DNA from: Gammaproteobacteria bacterium
Lineage (GTDB): Bacteria > Pseudomonadota > Gammaproteobacteria > Xanthomonadales > SZUA-36
Length of the DNA stretch: 64,000 nucleotides
Reading direction: 5' to 3'
Assembly (NCBI GenBank): GCA_024279945.1
Contig: JAJRRA010000067.1
Location: forward strand, 32,413-96,412
The notes below the pieces were generated by a model that saw only the letters and a list, made by a program, of their open reading frames with translations, ran no database searches and had not been told where the DNA came from. Position numbers and translations under genes: made by a program. Shown here piece after piece: positions 44,362 to 55,368 of the stretch; position 1 is the stretch's first letter; each line of letters begins with the position of its first letter.

Positions 44362-45155
44362 TGATCATTCCGGAGTATTTTTTCCGCCAGGCGACGGTCA
44401 GCTACCGAGTCCACATCCACTGCAGCCCGCGCCACATCGACCCGAACATACCCGACGCGGCAACCCATGGCGCGGGAGAGCGCCTCCAGCGCTTCATCCA
44501 GTGACAAGCGACCGAACACGTAGCGAAGAAGCAGCCCCACTCCCAGACGATGCGCCATCTTCCAGGGGCGCTTGCGGTGCACCTCCAATTCCTGCCAAAA
44601 AGCAGGGCCCGTCATCCCTTCCCGGCTCAGGATCGCAAACAAATTGGTACCACAATACTGGCCGTCACTGAATTTCAAGACCGTTCGTTTTGATTCCGGG
44701 AAGGCCGCACGGACAATCGAATAAGGCACCAGGCCGAAAACGACATCAACGTCCATCTTTCCAGTCTCACGACAGAAGCCATCCACCAGCCCCGGAAAAA
44801 GCAGAGCGTGATCACCCGAAATCAATAAAGCCGGAAAATGATCCAGTTTTTCAAGTGCAGCCAACGCACTGGCGCTGGGCCCGGATTTCGGGGCGGTCCA
44901 CTGAAACGAACTGCCGTTGAGAATTTGCCGGATTTCCTCGTTATCCCGGTAGATATCTTCTACCGGGCCACTCAGTAAACCACCACCAACCATTTCACAG
45001 GTTTCAAGCGCATCAATAACCCTGGCCAGCGCCGATTTGCCTGCCACATCGACCAGCACACTGGCTGCCAGACCCAGTTCCTGACTGATCGCACTGCCGC
45101 CCGGACGCTCGCCGGCAAGCACAACTGCAAAAAATTTATCTTTTACTGCCCGCAT
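44340..45155 (-). CDS. MobA-like NTP transferase with altered active site
   Basis: ATG 45155 gives 271 residues; a TTG at 45173 overlaps the upstream stop by TTGA. The N-terminus FFAVVLAGERPGG starts like MobA-family enzymes, but the lysine expected in the next loop is missing (GLAASVLVDVAGKSALARV). The metal Asp in LLISGDHALLF is kept. The C-terminus shares HRKRPWKMAHRLG and the AAVDVDS pattern with the protein at 34685-35500, showing a shared origin. It may be an inactive or specialised paralogue. It is co-transcribed with the bCerS-like gene. Confidence 0.65.
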   Translation of the reverse strand: MRAVKDKFFAVVLAGERPGGSAISQELGLAASVLVDVAGKSALARVIDALETCEMVGGGLLSGPVEDIYRDNEEIRQILNGSSFQWTAPKSGPSASALAALEKLDHFPALLISGDHALLFPGLVDGFCRETGKMDVDVVFGLVPYSIVRAAFPESKRTVLKFSDGQYCGTNLFAILSREGMTGPAFWQELEVHRKRPWKMAHRLGVGLLLRYVFGRLSLDEALEALSRAMGCRVGYVRVDVARAAVDVDSVADRRLAEKILRNDQDSQGNH

Positions 45156-45169
45156 GGATTCCCGCTGTT

Positions 45170-46309
45170 TCAAAGCAGTGATTTCTGGTACATCCGGTAT
45201 CGTTTGGTCACGACACCACCCACCTGTTCCATGATTTTTCGCATCCCCTGATTTTGCTCCAGAATCCAGGACGCCTCCACCCGTTGCAAGCCACGGCTCA
45301 GGATCGGACCATGCAGGGCCTGCATGACGCTGTAAGCCAGCGCCGGCCCCAAACGGGTGTGCTGAAACTCCCTGCGGACACCCATCAGCGCGATCCTCCC
45401 CGTTTGCGGAAACCTGACTTTAAGCCGCCACAGCATTTTGGCCCAGCCAAATGGAAACAGGCTGCCATCCAGATCGGCAATGGCCTCATTCAGATTGGGA
45501 ATCAAAACAATAAAGGCTGCAGGCTCACCTTCCAAAGCAGCAATATGAATAAAATCTGTCGGCACGATCATCAATAATTCTTTACCCACGGCGGTAAATT
45601 CGTTGCGGGTGAAAGGCACAAATCCCCAGTTGCCGGACCAGGCATCATTGAAAATGCTGCGCATGCTGTCGAGATCAGCGGCGGTGTCTTTACGATTGAT
45701 GGATCTCACGCTGATCCGCTTCCGCTCGCGTTTCAGCAAACGCTGCACCAGCGGCGGGAAGGCAAACGAGTCCCTGTCCAGTTCATAGGAAAGCATATCT
45801 TGTGCTTTGCTGTAGCCCTGCTTTTCCATTTGCTGGCCATAGTAGCGCTTTGCATGACCCATCATGACATAGGGCGGAGAATCAAAGCCCTCAACCAGGC
45901 AGCCGACTTCCTGGTTGATGCTCAGGTTAAAGGGCCCCAGTGCGGTCCGCATACCCTGCTCTTTCAGCCAAGCCCCGGCCACATCAAACAAGGCGGTAAA
46001 TGTTTCGGCATCATCAGGCGCTTCAATCAGTCCGAAGAAGCCGGTGTGGGGATCGTGGCGCTCCAGGTACAGTGAATCCACCTGGGCTGATATCCGCCCC
46101 ACAGGCTCACCGCTACGGTAAGCCACCCAGGCTTGCCAGCGGGCATGTTCAAAAAAGGGGTTTTTCTCCGAAAACGCTTCCTTGCGCTCAATTTTCAGCG
46201 GCGGCACCCAGTTGGGATCATCGCCATAAATCGACCAGGGCACTTCAATAAATGATTTCAGGCCACGGGCATCAGTGACCTGCCTGATTTCGAGATCATT
46301 CATATTCAT
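45170..46309 (-). CDS. bcerS: GNAT-like acyltransferase, bCerS (bacterial ceramide synthase) type
   Basis: The 379-residue protein has the N-terminal pattern FIEVPWSIYGDDPNWVPPL, then FFEHARWQAWVAYRSGEPVG with RISA following. LGPFNLSINQEVGCLVEG and a C-terminal GNAT-like segment (GVRREFQHTRLGPALAYSVM) complete it. This architecture matches the YghO-like family that contains the Caulobacter ceramide synthase bCerS, which N-acylates sphinganine. The spt operon is 20 kb away but no other sphingoid N-acyltransferase candidate is visible. AGGA precedes the start. Assignment is by family memory and context. Confidence 0.75.
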   Translation of the reverse strand: MNMNDLEIRQVTDARGLKSFIEVPWSIYGDDPNWVPPLKIERKEAFSEKNPFFEHARWQAWVAYRSGEPVGRISAQVDSLYLERHDPHTGFFGLIEAPDDAETFTALFDVAGAWLKEQGMRTALGPFNLSINQEVGCLVEGFDSPPYVMMGHAKRYYGQQMEKQGYSKAQDMLSYELDRDSFAFPPLVQRLLKRERKRISVRSINRKDTAADLDSMRSIFNDAWSGNWGFVPFTRNEFTAVGKELLMIVPTDFIHIAALEGEPAAFIVLIPNLNEAIADLDGSLFPFGWAKMLWRLKVRFPQTGRIALMGVRREFQHTRLGPALAYSVMQALHGPILSRGLQRVEASWILEQNQGMRKIMEQVGGVVTKRYRMYQKSLL

Positions 46310-46370
46310 CGGAACATCCTGCAGAATCGAAAACTGTCACGATTCTACATGGAATTTCTCCCGTTGGAGG

Positions 46371-48149
46371 TTAGAACTGCTCTACATCCAGCGCCATGAT
46401 GCTGTCGGCACCGGCCTTGACCGTTGCCAGGTGACTGCCGACACGCGGCAGCAGGTGGTCGGAATAAAACTGTGCAGTCACCCGTTTCGCACGCAGGAAG
46501 GACTCATTGCCTCCATCACCTGCTAGTAAACTGCAGGCTTTTAATGCCGCCTGACCCATCACCCAGCCACCGCAGATATACCCCATCAACAGCATGAAGT
46601 TAACGCTGACCCCGCCGGCGACGTCACGATTTTCAGCGGCGTGATCCAGCAGCCAGGCTCTGGCCTCCCGGCCGTTGTCTACCGCCTGTTTCAGCGCGGA
46701 TGCCTGGCCCGCCAGGCTGTCGTCAGCGGACATCGCGTCAGCCGTTACCTCAATCTCATCCAGCAGGTCTCGCAGTATTTCACCCTTGTTGGCCAGGATC
46801 TTGCGGCCAACCAGGTCCAGCCCCTGAATGCCTGTGGTTCCTTCATAAATGGTCGTTATGCGCGCGTCCCGGAAGTGCTGGGCGCTGCCGGTTTCCTCCA
46901 CATAGCCCATGCCGCCGTGAACCTGGATGCCCAGGGAAGTGATTTCCTGAGCCAACTCGGTAATCCAGCCCTTGACGATGGGCGTATAGAGACTGGTGCG
47001 TTCGGCATGCCTGCGCGCCTCCCGCGGATCCTTCGCCCAGTGGCTCAGGTCAATTTCAGCGGCGGCTTTATAGGCCAGGCCACGCATCGCCTCGGTGGCG
47101 GATTTCATCATCATCAGCATGCGCCGCACATCCGGAAACTCAATGATCGGATAACGTGTGCCGTCGCTGCGGGTACCCTGCAAGCGCTCTTTGGCGTACT
47201 CCAGCGCCTGCTGATAAGACCGCTCGGACAGGGACAAGCCCTGCATGCCCGTGCCCTGGCGTGCATCGTTCATCATGGTGAACATGGCGGCCAGGCCGTT
47301 GTGGGGTTCACCGACCAGATAGCCCACGGCTCCACCATTGTCGCCGAAGTTCATCACACAGGTCGGGCTGGCGTGGATGCCGAGTTTATGTTCCAGCGAA
47401 ACACAGTAAACATCATTGCGCTGACCCGGGCGGCCGTTTTCATCGAGCAGGAATTTCGGCACCAAAAACAGTGAAATACCTTTTACGCCCCCAGGGGCGT
47501 TCGGCAGGCGAGCCAGCACCAGGTGGATGATGTTTTCCGCCATCTGGTGGTCACCCCAACTGATAAAAATCTTCTGTCCACTGATCAGGTAGTGGTCGCC
47601 CTCGGGAACGGCCCGGCTGGCCACGGCCGCCAGATCGGAACCGGCTGCAGACTCGGTGAGATTCATGGTAGCGGTCCACTGGCCGCTTACCATATCAGGC
47701 AGATAGGTTTCTTTTAATTCGTCCGAACCATGCGCCGCAATGGCCTCGATCGCACCACCGGTCAACAAGGGGCAGAGAGAGAAAGCGAGGCTGGAGGATT
47801 GCCAGATTTCGGCAACTGCGGCCCCCACAAGCTTGGGCATTCCCTGGCCGCCATAGGTCTCGCCGGCAGTAAGGGAAGGCCAGCCGCTATCGACATATTG
47901 ACGGTAAGCGTCGGCAAAGCCTGGGGTCTCCTGCACGCCGTCCTCGCCCAGCGTGGCGCCATTGCGGTCACCAATGGCATTGAGTGGGGCGATGACTTCG
48001 GTACCCAGGCGTCCGGCCTCATCCAGAATGGCGGAAACCAGCTCCTGGTTAATGTCTTCAAGGCCCGCTTCCTGACACATACGGTCAAAATCAAGCAGTT
48101 CGGAAAAGAGAAATTCAACATCTTTGTAAGGGTGGTTATAGACAGTCAT
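46371..48149 (-). CDS. Acyl-CoA dehydrogenase with C-terminal extension
   Basis: ATG 48149, with GGAG upstream, gives 592 residues; a TTG five codons earlier is less likely. Acyl-CoA dehydrogenase landmarks are TMNLTESAAGSDLAAVASRA near residue 155, the flavin/substrate contact ISGQKIFISWGDHQMAEN and YEGTTGIQGLDLVGRKIL near 440. The last 130 residues are the extra helical domain of the larger FadE-type dehydrogenases. Nearby branched-chain ketoacid genes hint at acyl-CoA oxidation, but chain-length preference is unknown. It is transcribed away from lrp, 110 bases apart. Confidence 0.9.
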   Translation of the reverse strand: MTVYNHPYKDVEFLFSELLDFDRMCQEAGLEDINQELVSAILDEAGRLGTEVIAPLNAIGDRNGATLGEDGVQETPGFADAYRQYVDSGWPSLTAGETYGGQGMPKLVGAAVAEIWQSSSLAFSLCPLLTGGAIEAIAAHGSDELKETYLPDMVSGQWTATMNLTESAAGSDLAAVASRAVPEGDHYLISGQKIFISWGDHQMAENIIHLVLARLPNAPGGVKGISLFLVPKFLLDENGRPGQRNDVYCVSLEHKLGIHASPTCVMNFGDNGGAVGYLVGEPHNGLAAMFTMMNDARQGTGMQGLSLSERSYQQALEYAKERLQGTRSDGTRYPIIEFPDVRRMLMMMKSATEAMRGLAYKAAAEIDLSHWAKDPREARRHAERTSLYTPIVKGWITELAQEITSLGIQVHGGMGYVEETGSAQHFRDARITTIYEGTTGIQGLDLVGRKILANKGEILRDLLDEIEVTADAMSADDSLAGQASALKQAVDNGREARAWLLDHAAENRDVAGGVSVNFMLLMGYICGGWVMGQAALKACSLLAGDGGNESFLRAKRVTAQFYSDHLLPRVGSHLATVKAGADSIMALDVEQF

Positions 48150-48261
48150 AAACCCCTGCTCCAACTGGTCAGCAAAACAATTTTATAACATGGGTTTTGC
48201 CCGTTAACAATGAGAATCGCTCCAGCAACTAACCCCGGGTCAGGGGGTAAGGGCTCAAGGC

Positions 48262-48728
48262 CTAAATGGGCAGTTCCGTAGTGAATTTGATCTCGGACAG
48301 CACAATATTGGAATGGACTTCCTGTACCTCAGGCAAATGAGAGAGTTTTTCGAAAAAGAAATGCTCGTACTCCTCTATATCCCGGGCAACAATTCTCAAG
48401 AAAAAGTCAACGCTGCCCAAAACCAGGTGGCATTCCAGTACTTCAGGGAACTTCCGGATGGTCTCGGCGAATTCCGGCACCTTGCTGCGTCCATGCGCCG
48501 TCAGTTTTACCTGAGCAAAAATCATCACGTTAAAACCGAGTTTTTACGGTCAAACATTACCACCCGGCTCTTGATAAACCCTTCATCGCGCAAACGCTGA
48601 ATACGACGCCAGCAGGGAGATTGTGACAGGCCAATCTTCTCACCAATGGCAGCGGCAGAAAGATCCGCATCTTTCTGTAACCAGCGAATTATGTCCAAGT
48701 CAACCGGATCAAGTGGTAATTTTGACAT
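48262..48728 (-). pseudogene. bkdR: Lrp/AsnC-family regulator (BkdR-like) split by a frameshift
   Basis: Two adjacent frames together form one Lrp protein. Codons from ATG 48728 give the HTH domain (LDIIRWLQKDADLSAAAIGE, SQSPCWRRIQRL) and end in TGA at 48525. The ligand-binding half continues in another frame from ATG 48528 (FAQVKLTAHG to LSEIKFTTELPI). Adding one A to the A5 run at 48541-48545 gives DRKKLGFNVMIFAQVKL, the normal family junction, and a 155-residue protein. In Pseudomonas, BkdR is divergent from and activates bkd genes, just as here. It is a real mutation, a base-call error, or two coupled half-proteins. Confidence 0.8.
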
Positions 48729-48751
48729 GATTAATCTATCTTTATCCTATT

Positions 48752-48761
48752 TAATGCATTA
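48752..48761. promoter_or_regulatory. Palindrome TAATGCATTA in the lrp-bkd divergent region
   Basis: A perfect 10-base palindrome lies 24 bases upstream of the lrp start, in an AT-rich patch between lrp and bkdA1. Lrp-family regulators often bind AT-rich imperfect palindromes in such regions. It could be an autoregulatory site. No consensus was tested. Confidence 0.3.
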
Positions 48762-48842
48762 TACATGCTTAGAATGACGGCAGAAAACGTTTTTTGCAAT
48801 CATAATTCTTCCGAAATGCGCTATATTTATGGTACAAAATGA

Positions 48843-51189
<2,347 letters not shown>

Positions 51190-51193
<4 letters not shown>

Positions 51194-52413
51194 ACGAATA
51201 TATTTTCAAACTGCCTGACCTGGGCGAAGGCACAGTTGAGGCGGAAATCGCAGAGTGGATGGTCAAGGTTGGTGATGTGGTGGCTGAGGAAGACCCCATT
51301 TGCGCCATGCTGACCGACAAGGCGGCCGTGGAACTGACCGCGCCGGTCAGCGGGGCAGTGATGTCCCTTGCCGGTGAAGAAGGTGACATGGTGGCAGTAG
51401 GCACGCCCCTGGTGGTTTTTGCCACGGAAGGCAGTTCCCCCGCAGCAGAAGAACCAACCGGGCTGGCTGAAGAGAAAACAGCCCCTGCTGAAGTTGCGCC
51501 GGAGACTCTGCCAATTGCAGCAGACAGTCTGCCCGGCAGCGCCAAGGTTATAACCTCACCATCCATTCGCAACCGCGCCCGGAATGCAGGCATTGATCTC
51601 AGGCAGATCACGGGCAGTGGCCCTCGAGGCCGTATTCTCAAGGCAGACTTTGATGACTTCCTGGCCAGGCACAAAGCGGGTGGCCCTGCCGGGGCGCCCA
51701 TTGCTCAAGCTCTCAACGGCACCACAGAAATTAAAGTAGTCGGCCTGCGCCGGGTAATCGCCCAGCGTATGACCCGGGCAGCCCAGGAAATCCCACATTT
51801 TACTTATGTGGAAGAAATAGACGTCACCTCGCTGGAATCACTGCGGCAACATCTTAATTCAAAAAAATCAGCGGACCAACCCAGGCTCACGCTACTGGCC
51901 TTCATCGGGATGGCTCTGGCCCGCGTGTTGCAGGATTTTCCTCAGTGCAATGCCCACTACGACAAGGAACGCAATGTCATTGTACGCCACCAGGGCGTCC
52001 ACCTGGGCATAGCCACGCAGACATCCGATGGCCTGAAAGTACCGGTGGTCCGCCACGGTGAAGCGAGATCACTTGAAGACCTGGCGAATGAAATACGCCG
52101 GGTATCCAGCGCCGCCCGTGATAAAACCGCCCGGCGTGAAGAATTGACCGGATCGACCATCACCATCACCAGCCTGGGTAAAACTGGTGGCATCGTCACC
52201 ACGCCGGTCATCAACCAGCCTGAAGTGGCCATTCTCGGCGTCAACAAGGCAGTTGAACGTCCCGTCGTCATCAACGGCCAGATTGTGATCCGCACCATGA
52301 TGAACCTCTCATCGTGTTTCGATCACCGTTTTGTCGACGGTTATGATGCGGCTGAAATGATCCAGGCCCTGAAGGCTCTGCTGGAACAGCCCGCAACCAT
52401 TTTCATACATTGA
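51190..52413 (+). CDS. bkdB: Branched-chain 2-oxoacid dehydrogenase E2
   Basis: The 407-residue protein has one lipoyl domain (about 3-78) with the lipoylated Lys in AMLTDKAAVE near residue 43, an E3-binding domain (about 120-155; SPSIRNRARNAGIDL), and a catalytic acyltransferase domain with SSCFDHRFVDGYDAAEM near 377. It transfers the acyl group to CoA. The linker is rich in Ala, Glu and Pro. No lipoamide dehydrogenase follows, so E3 must be encoded elsewhere. Confidence 0.93.
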
Positions 52414-52493
52414 ACTGTCCGTTCTGGATAGTCGCCTTCATTTCTGCTAAAAATGGGGGGATGTCTCTATTTTGATCCAGGAGGATCCAGCTT

Positions 52494-53588
52494 ATGTCGA
52501 GTGATTTTTTCGAAGATACAAACGGACATTTATGGTGGGCTGATTTTGACGCCATAACGGTTATGTTGCGAATGTGGTCGCAGGCTAAAGCATACGTTGA
52601 TACATTTTCAGTTCGCGAGCACAACGGTATACAGGAGTTGAATTTCGATCAGGGCAGGTTCCGTATTGCCCGAGAACACAATCACCAGCAAGAGATGGCC
52701 CGAGTATCGGAAAACATCTACTCCTCGCCGGATACGGTGGTAAGCCAATTAGTCGGGCGTTACCAGGAAATCCCCCGTTTGGAACAACAAAGGAGAACAC
52801 AATTTCAAAGAGTGCAAAGCCATAACCACCAGTTAATCAGTCGCAGGGTAACGAGGGCGGAAAGAACAGTCACGGCTTTACAGTTTACCCGTGATGCCTC
52901 GGCAGCCATATTCATGTGCTGTATCCCGGCTTCAGGACTGGGTATGGGGGCGGCCATGCTTGCCCGTCTGGGCGGAAGTGTTTTTCAAGGCATAGCAACC
53001 TATCAGGATACCGGAAACGCAGCGGCGGCACTGGCGACTTCCGTTCTGTCTTTTAAATCCAGTTTGATGGCATTGCCGGAATCGGCCGGAAGAGCCGCAC
53101 AGATCATATTTACCATTGTCAACTCGGGCAATGTGGCCGTCGGCAACAGCGCAATCAGAATGATGACGGTTGACCGTGGCTCAGCAACAACATTCACCAA
53201 TGTTCTTACGACAGAATTATCCACTGCGGGACTTGGAGCGGTGTCGGGCCCCTTGTTGGGCAGGGTCACTGACCGCCTGGGTGGTCAGGTATTGCCGGTG
53301 CTGGTCAACGTGGCAGGAGATCGGGCGACTTCAGCCCTTGGCGGAGAGTTAGCTGATGCCATACAGCCTTCCGGCGGCCAGGGATCCTCCATCACTTCAG
53401 CCGCAGGGGCTGATACCGCAGTGAGGCTACAGCGGGAAATAGAGAACCGCAGAAGCGCGACAGACGAAGCGGCATGGCAATCCACACCTTTTTACCGGTA
53501 TTTGGCAACCGGTGACCCCACGGTACTTTTATCGCAGTCACAGCAGTATGTAATGGCAAACTTGCTGCGCCAGGGTACCGGCGTATAG
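52494..53588 (+). CDS. Unrecognised protein with Gly/Ala-rich hydrophobic core
   Basis: A perfect AGGAGG ribosome site precedes ATG 52494; 364 residues. Residues 1-120 are polar with many His, Gln and Arg (REHNHQQEM; RRTQFQRVQSHNHQL). About 130-240 is hydrophobic and Gly/Ala-rich (GLGMGAAMLARLGGSVFQG; then TYQDTGNAAAALATSVL). The rest is Gly/Ser/Ala-rich. No signal peptide. I recognise no domain. The core recalls membrane-inserting parts of some secreted toxins, a loose impression only. It is an isolated gene with a hairpin after it. Confidence 0.7.
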   Translation: MSSDFFEDTNGHLWWADFDAITVMLRMWSQAKAYVDTFSVREHNGIQELNFDQGRFRIAREHNHQQEMARVSENIYSSPDTVVSQLVGRYQEIPRLEQQRRTQFQRVQSHNHQLISRRVTRAERTVTALQFTRDASAAIFMCCIPASGLGMGAAMLARLGGSVFQGIATYQDTGNAAAALATSVLSFKSSLMALPESAGRAAQIIFTIVNSGNVAVGNSAIRMMTVDRGSATTFTNVLTTELSTAGLGAVSGPLLGRVTDRLGGQVLPVLVNVAGDRATSALGGELADAIQPSGGQGSSITSAAGADTAVRLQREIENRRSATDEAAWQSTPFYRYLATGDPTVLLSQSQQYVMANLLRQGTGV

Positions 53589-53614
53589 CAGGATACCTGC
53601 CCTTGGTGTCCTGC
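53588..53614 (+). terminator. Hairpin after the orphan gene
   Basis: GCAGGATAC (53588-53596) pairs with GTGTCCTGC (53606-53614), nine base pairs with one G-T wobble and a 9-base loop, overlapping the stop codon of the orphan gene. No T-run follows, so it is a weak intrinsic terminator at best. Confidence 0.4.
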
Positions 53615-53721
53615 ATCCTAAATCAGTAAAAAAGCCGTTGTGTCTGTATCTTTTCTACACTTCAGTATATATTATATTAGTGATTAGTAATGTACAGGAT
53701 TCCCAACCCGAGGAGTCAGTC

Positions 53722-54714
53722 ATGTCACTAAAACCATTGCTTACATTGTCAACCGCACTCACCACCCTGCTGGCTACCGGGCTGGTACTGGCCCAGGAGC
53801 CCATCCAGCCCATTGCTCTGGTGCATAACATCAACCTGGCCCAGGTGGAACTGGGAAAGAAATTGTTTTTTGATCCCAGGCTGTCCAAGTCCGGTTTCAT
53901 CTCCTGCAACTCCTGTCACAACATGAGCATGGGAGGGTCGGATAACCTCAAAACCTCAATCGGCCACAAGTGGCAGCAAGGCCCTATCAACGCACCCACC
54001 GTGCTGAACTCCAGCCTGAACCTGGCCCAGTTCTGGGACGGCCGTGCTGCTGATTTACAGGAACAGGCCGGCGGCCCGATTGCCAATCCGGGTGAAATGG
54101 CATCTACCCATACGCTGGCAATCGATGTACTGGCCTCCATTCCCCAATACCGGATTGAATTTGAGCAGGTTTTTGGGAAAGGCGAAATCGATATCGACAA
54201 GGTCACGGTGGCCATTGCAGAATTCGAAAAGACCCTGGTCACACCCAATTCGCGTTTTGACCGCTGGCTGATGGGTGAAAACACCCTCACCGAACAGGAA
54301 CTGGCTGGCTACAATCTGTTCAAGAACAGCGGTTGCGTCGCTTGTCACAACGGCCCTGCAGTGGGCGGTAACTCATTCCAGAAAATGGGTGTGGTGAAGC
54401 CTTACCAGACGGATAACAAGGCGCAGGGCCTGGCCGGCGTCACCGGCAATGATGCGGATCGCTTCAAGTTCAAGGTGCCCACGCTGCGTAATGTTGAACT
54501 GACCTATCCGTACTTCCATGACGGCGAGTCCGATACCCTGACCGAAGCCGTGGAAATCATGGGCAAACTGCAGTTGGGACGTACTTTTACCGATGAGGAA
54601 AATGCCCTGATCGTGTCCTTTCTGAAGACACTGACCGGCGATCAACCTTCACTCATCCTGCCTATTCTGCCGCCATCGACGGATCAGACCCTGCGTCCGA
54701 CACCGTTCGATTAG
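53722..54714 (+). CDS. Di-heme cytochrome c peroxidase (MauG/CcpA family)
   Basis: ATG 53722 with GAGGAG upstream gives 330 residues. A signal peptide (LLTLSTALTTLLATGLVLAQ) sends it to the periplasm. Two heme-binding motifs are present: CNSCH near residue 62 and CVACH near 204. FFDPRLSKSGFISCNSCHN and TLRNVELTYPYFHDG are standard for the family. It reduces hydrogen peroxide with electrons from cytochrome c. The stop is three bases from the convergent tesA stop. Confidence 0.93.
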   Translation: MSLKPLLTLSTALTTLLATGLVLAQEPIQPIALVHNINLAQVELGKKLFFDPRLSKSGFISCNSCHNMSMGGSDNLKTSIGHKWQQGPINAPTVLNSSLNLAQFWDGRAADLQEQAGGPIANPGEMASTHTLAIDVLASIPQYRIEFEQVFGKGEIDIDKVTVAIAEFEKTLVTPNSRFDRWLMGENTLTEQELAGYNLFKNSGCVACHNGPAVGGNSFQKMGVVKPYQTDNKAQGLAGVTGNDADRFKFKVPTLRNVELTYPYFHDGESDTLTEAVEIMGKLQLGRTFTDEENALIVSFLKTLTGDQPSLILPILPPSTDQTLRPTPFD

Positions 54715-54717
54715 TGT

Positions 54718-55368
54718 TTATTTCGTGTTACGGGCAGATTCCTGCAGCTCAGGCTCAAGCACGGCCCAGACTGCATCCAGCAGGATGGGCTGTGCTTCCG
54801 CTGCAGGGTGAATACCATCGGCCTGCATCAACCCGGGCTCCAGCGCCACTTTCTCCAGCAGGAATGGGATCAACGACACGCCGTATTGCTCTTGCAACAG
54901 GCTATAATTCTGGTTGAATTGCTCGATATAGCTTCTTCCATAGTTGGGCGGAATACGCATTTCAGCCAGTAACACACTCGCACCGGCAGCCTGGCTGGCT
55001 TCGATCATCGCAGCAAGGTTGCCGTATGTTATCTCCAGCGGGAGGCCGCGCAAGCCGTCATTACCACCCAACTCAATAATGATGACAGCAGGCTGGTACT
55101 TCGCAAGCAGGCGCGGCAAACGGCTGCGCCCACTCTGGGTGGTATCACCGGTGATGCTCGAGTTGAGAACACGATGAGGGTAAGCATTATTTGCCAGACG
55201 CTGCTGCAACAGGCTGGGCCACGACTGGCTGGTCTCCATGTTGTAAGCTGCACTGAGACTGTCGCCCAGGACGATGATGACCGGTGAATCCCCGGCCGGG
55301 GCTGAAACCGGCAACGCGGACGACAATACCAAGACAAATACAAACAGCCAATATGATTTCAAACGCAT
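54718..55368 (-). CDS. tesA: TesA-type SGNH lysophospholipase/thioesterase
   Basis: ATG 55368, with AGAGG five bases upstream, gives 216 residues. A signal peptide (SYWLFVFVLVLSSALPVSA) precedes the catalytic block VLGDSLSAAYNM with Ser near residue 37. GGNDGLRG and DGIHP carry the Asn and Asp-His residues. TesA is a periplasmic multifunctional esterase. The longer upstream frame runs through the divergent ABC gene and is not used. Its start codon overlaps that gene's start on the opposite strand. Confidence 0.9.
   Translation of the reverse strand: MRLKSYWLFVFVLVLSSALPVSAPAGDSPVIIVLGDSLSAAYNMETSQSWPSLLQQRLANNAYPHRVLNSSITGDTTQSGRSRLPRLLAKYQPAVIIIELGGNDGLRGLPLEITYGNLAAMIEASQAAGASVLLAEMRIPPNYGRSYIEQFNQNYSLLQEQYGVSLIPFLLEKVALEPGLMQADGIHPAAEAQPILLDAVWAVLEPELQESARNTK

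Noticed and set aside
46641..47474. Plus-strand open frame of 277 codons opposite the acyl-CoA dehydrogenase
   Set aside because: Shadow of a clear acyl-CoA dehydrogenase; no domain or ribosome site.
48525..48545. Programmed -1 frameshift in the Lrp gene at AAAAAC
   Set aside because: The heptamer read in frame is T-AAA-AAC, so the P-site tRNA would have to re-pair with TAA. That is not a proper X-XXY-YYZ slippery site. A simple one-base loss fits better.
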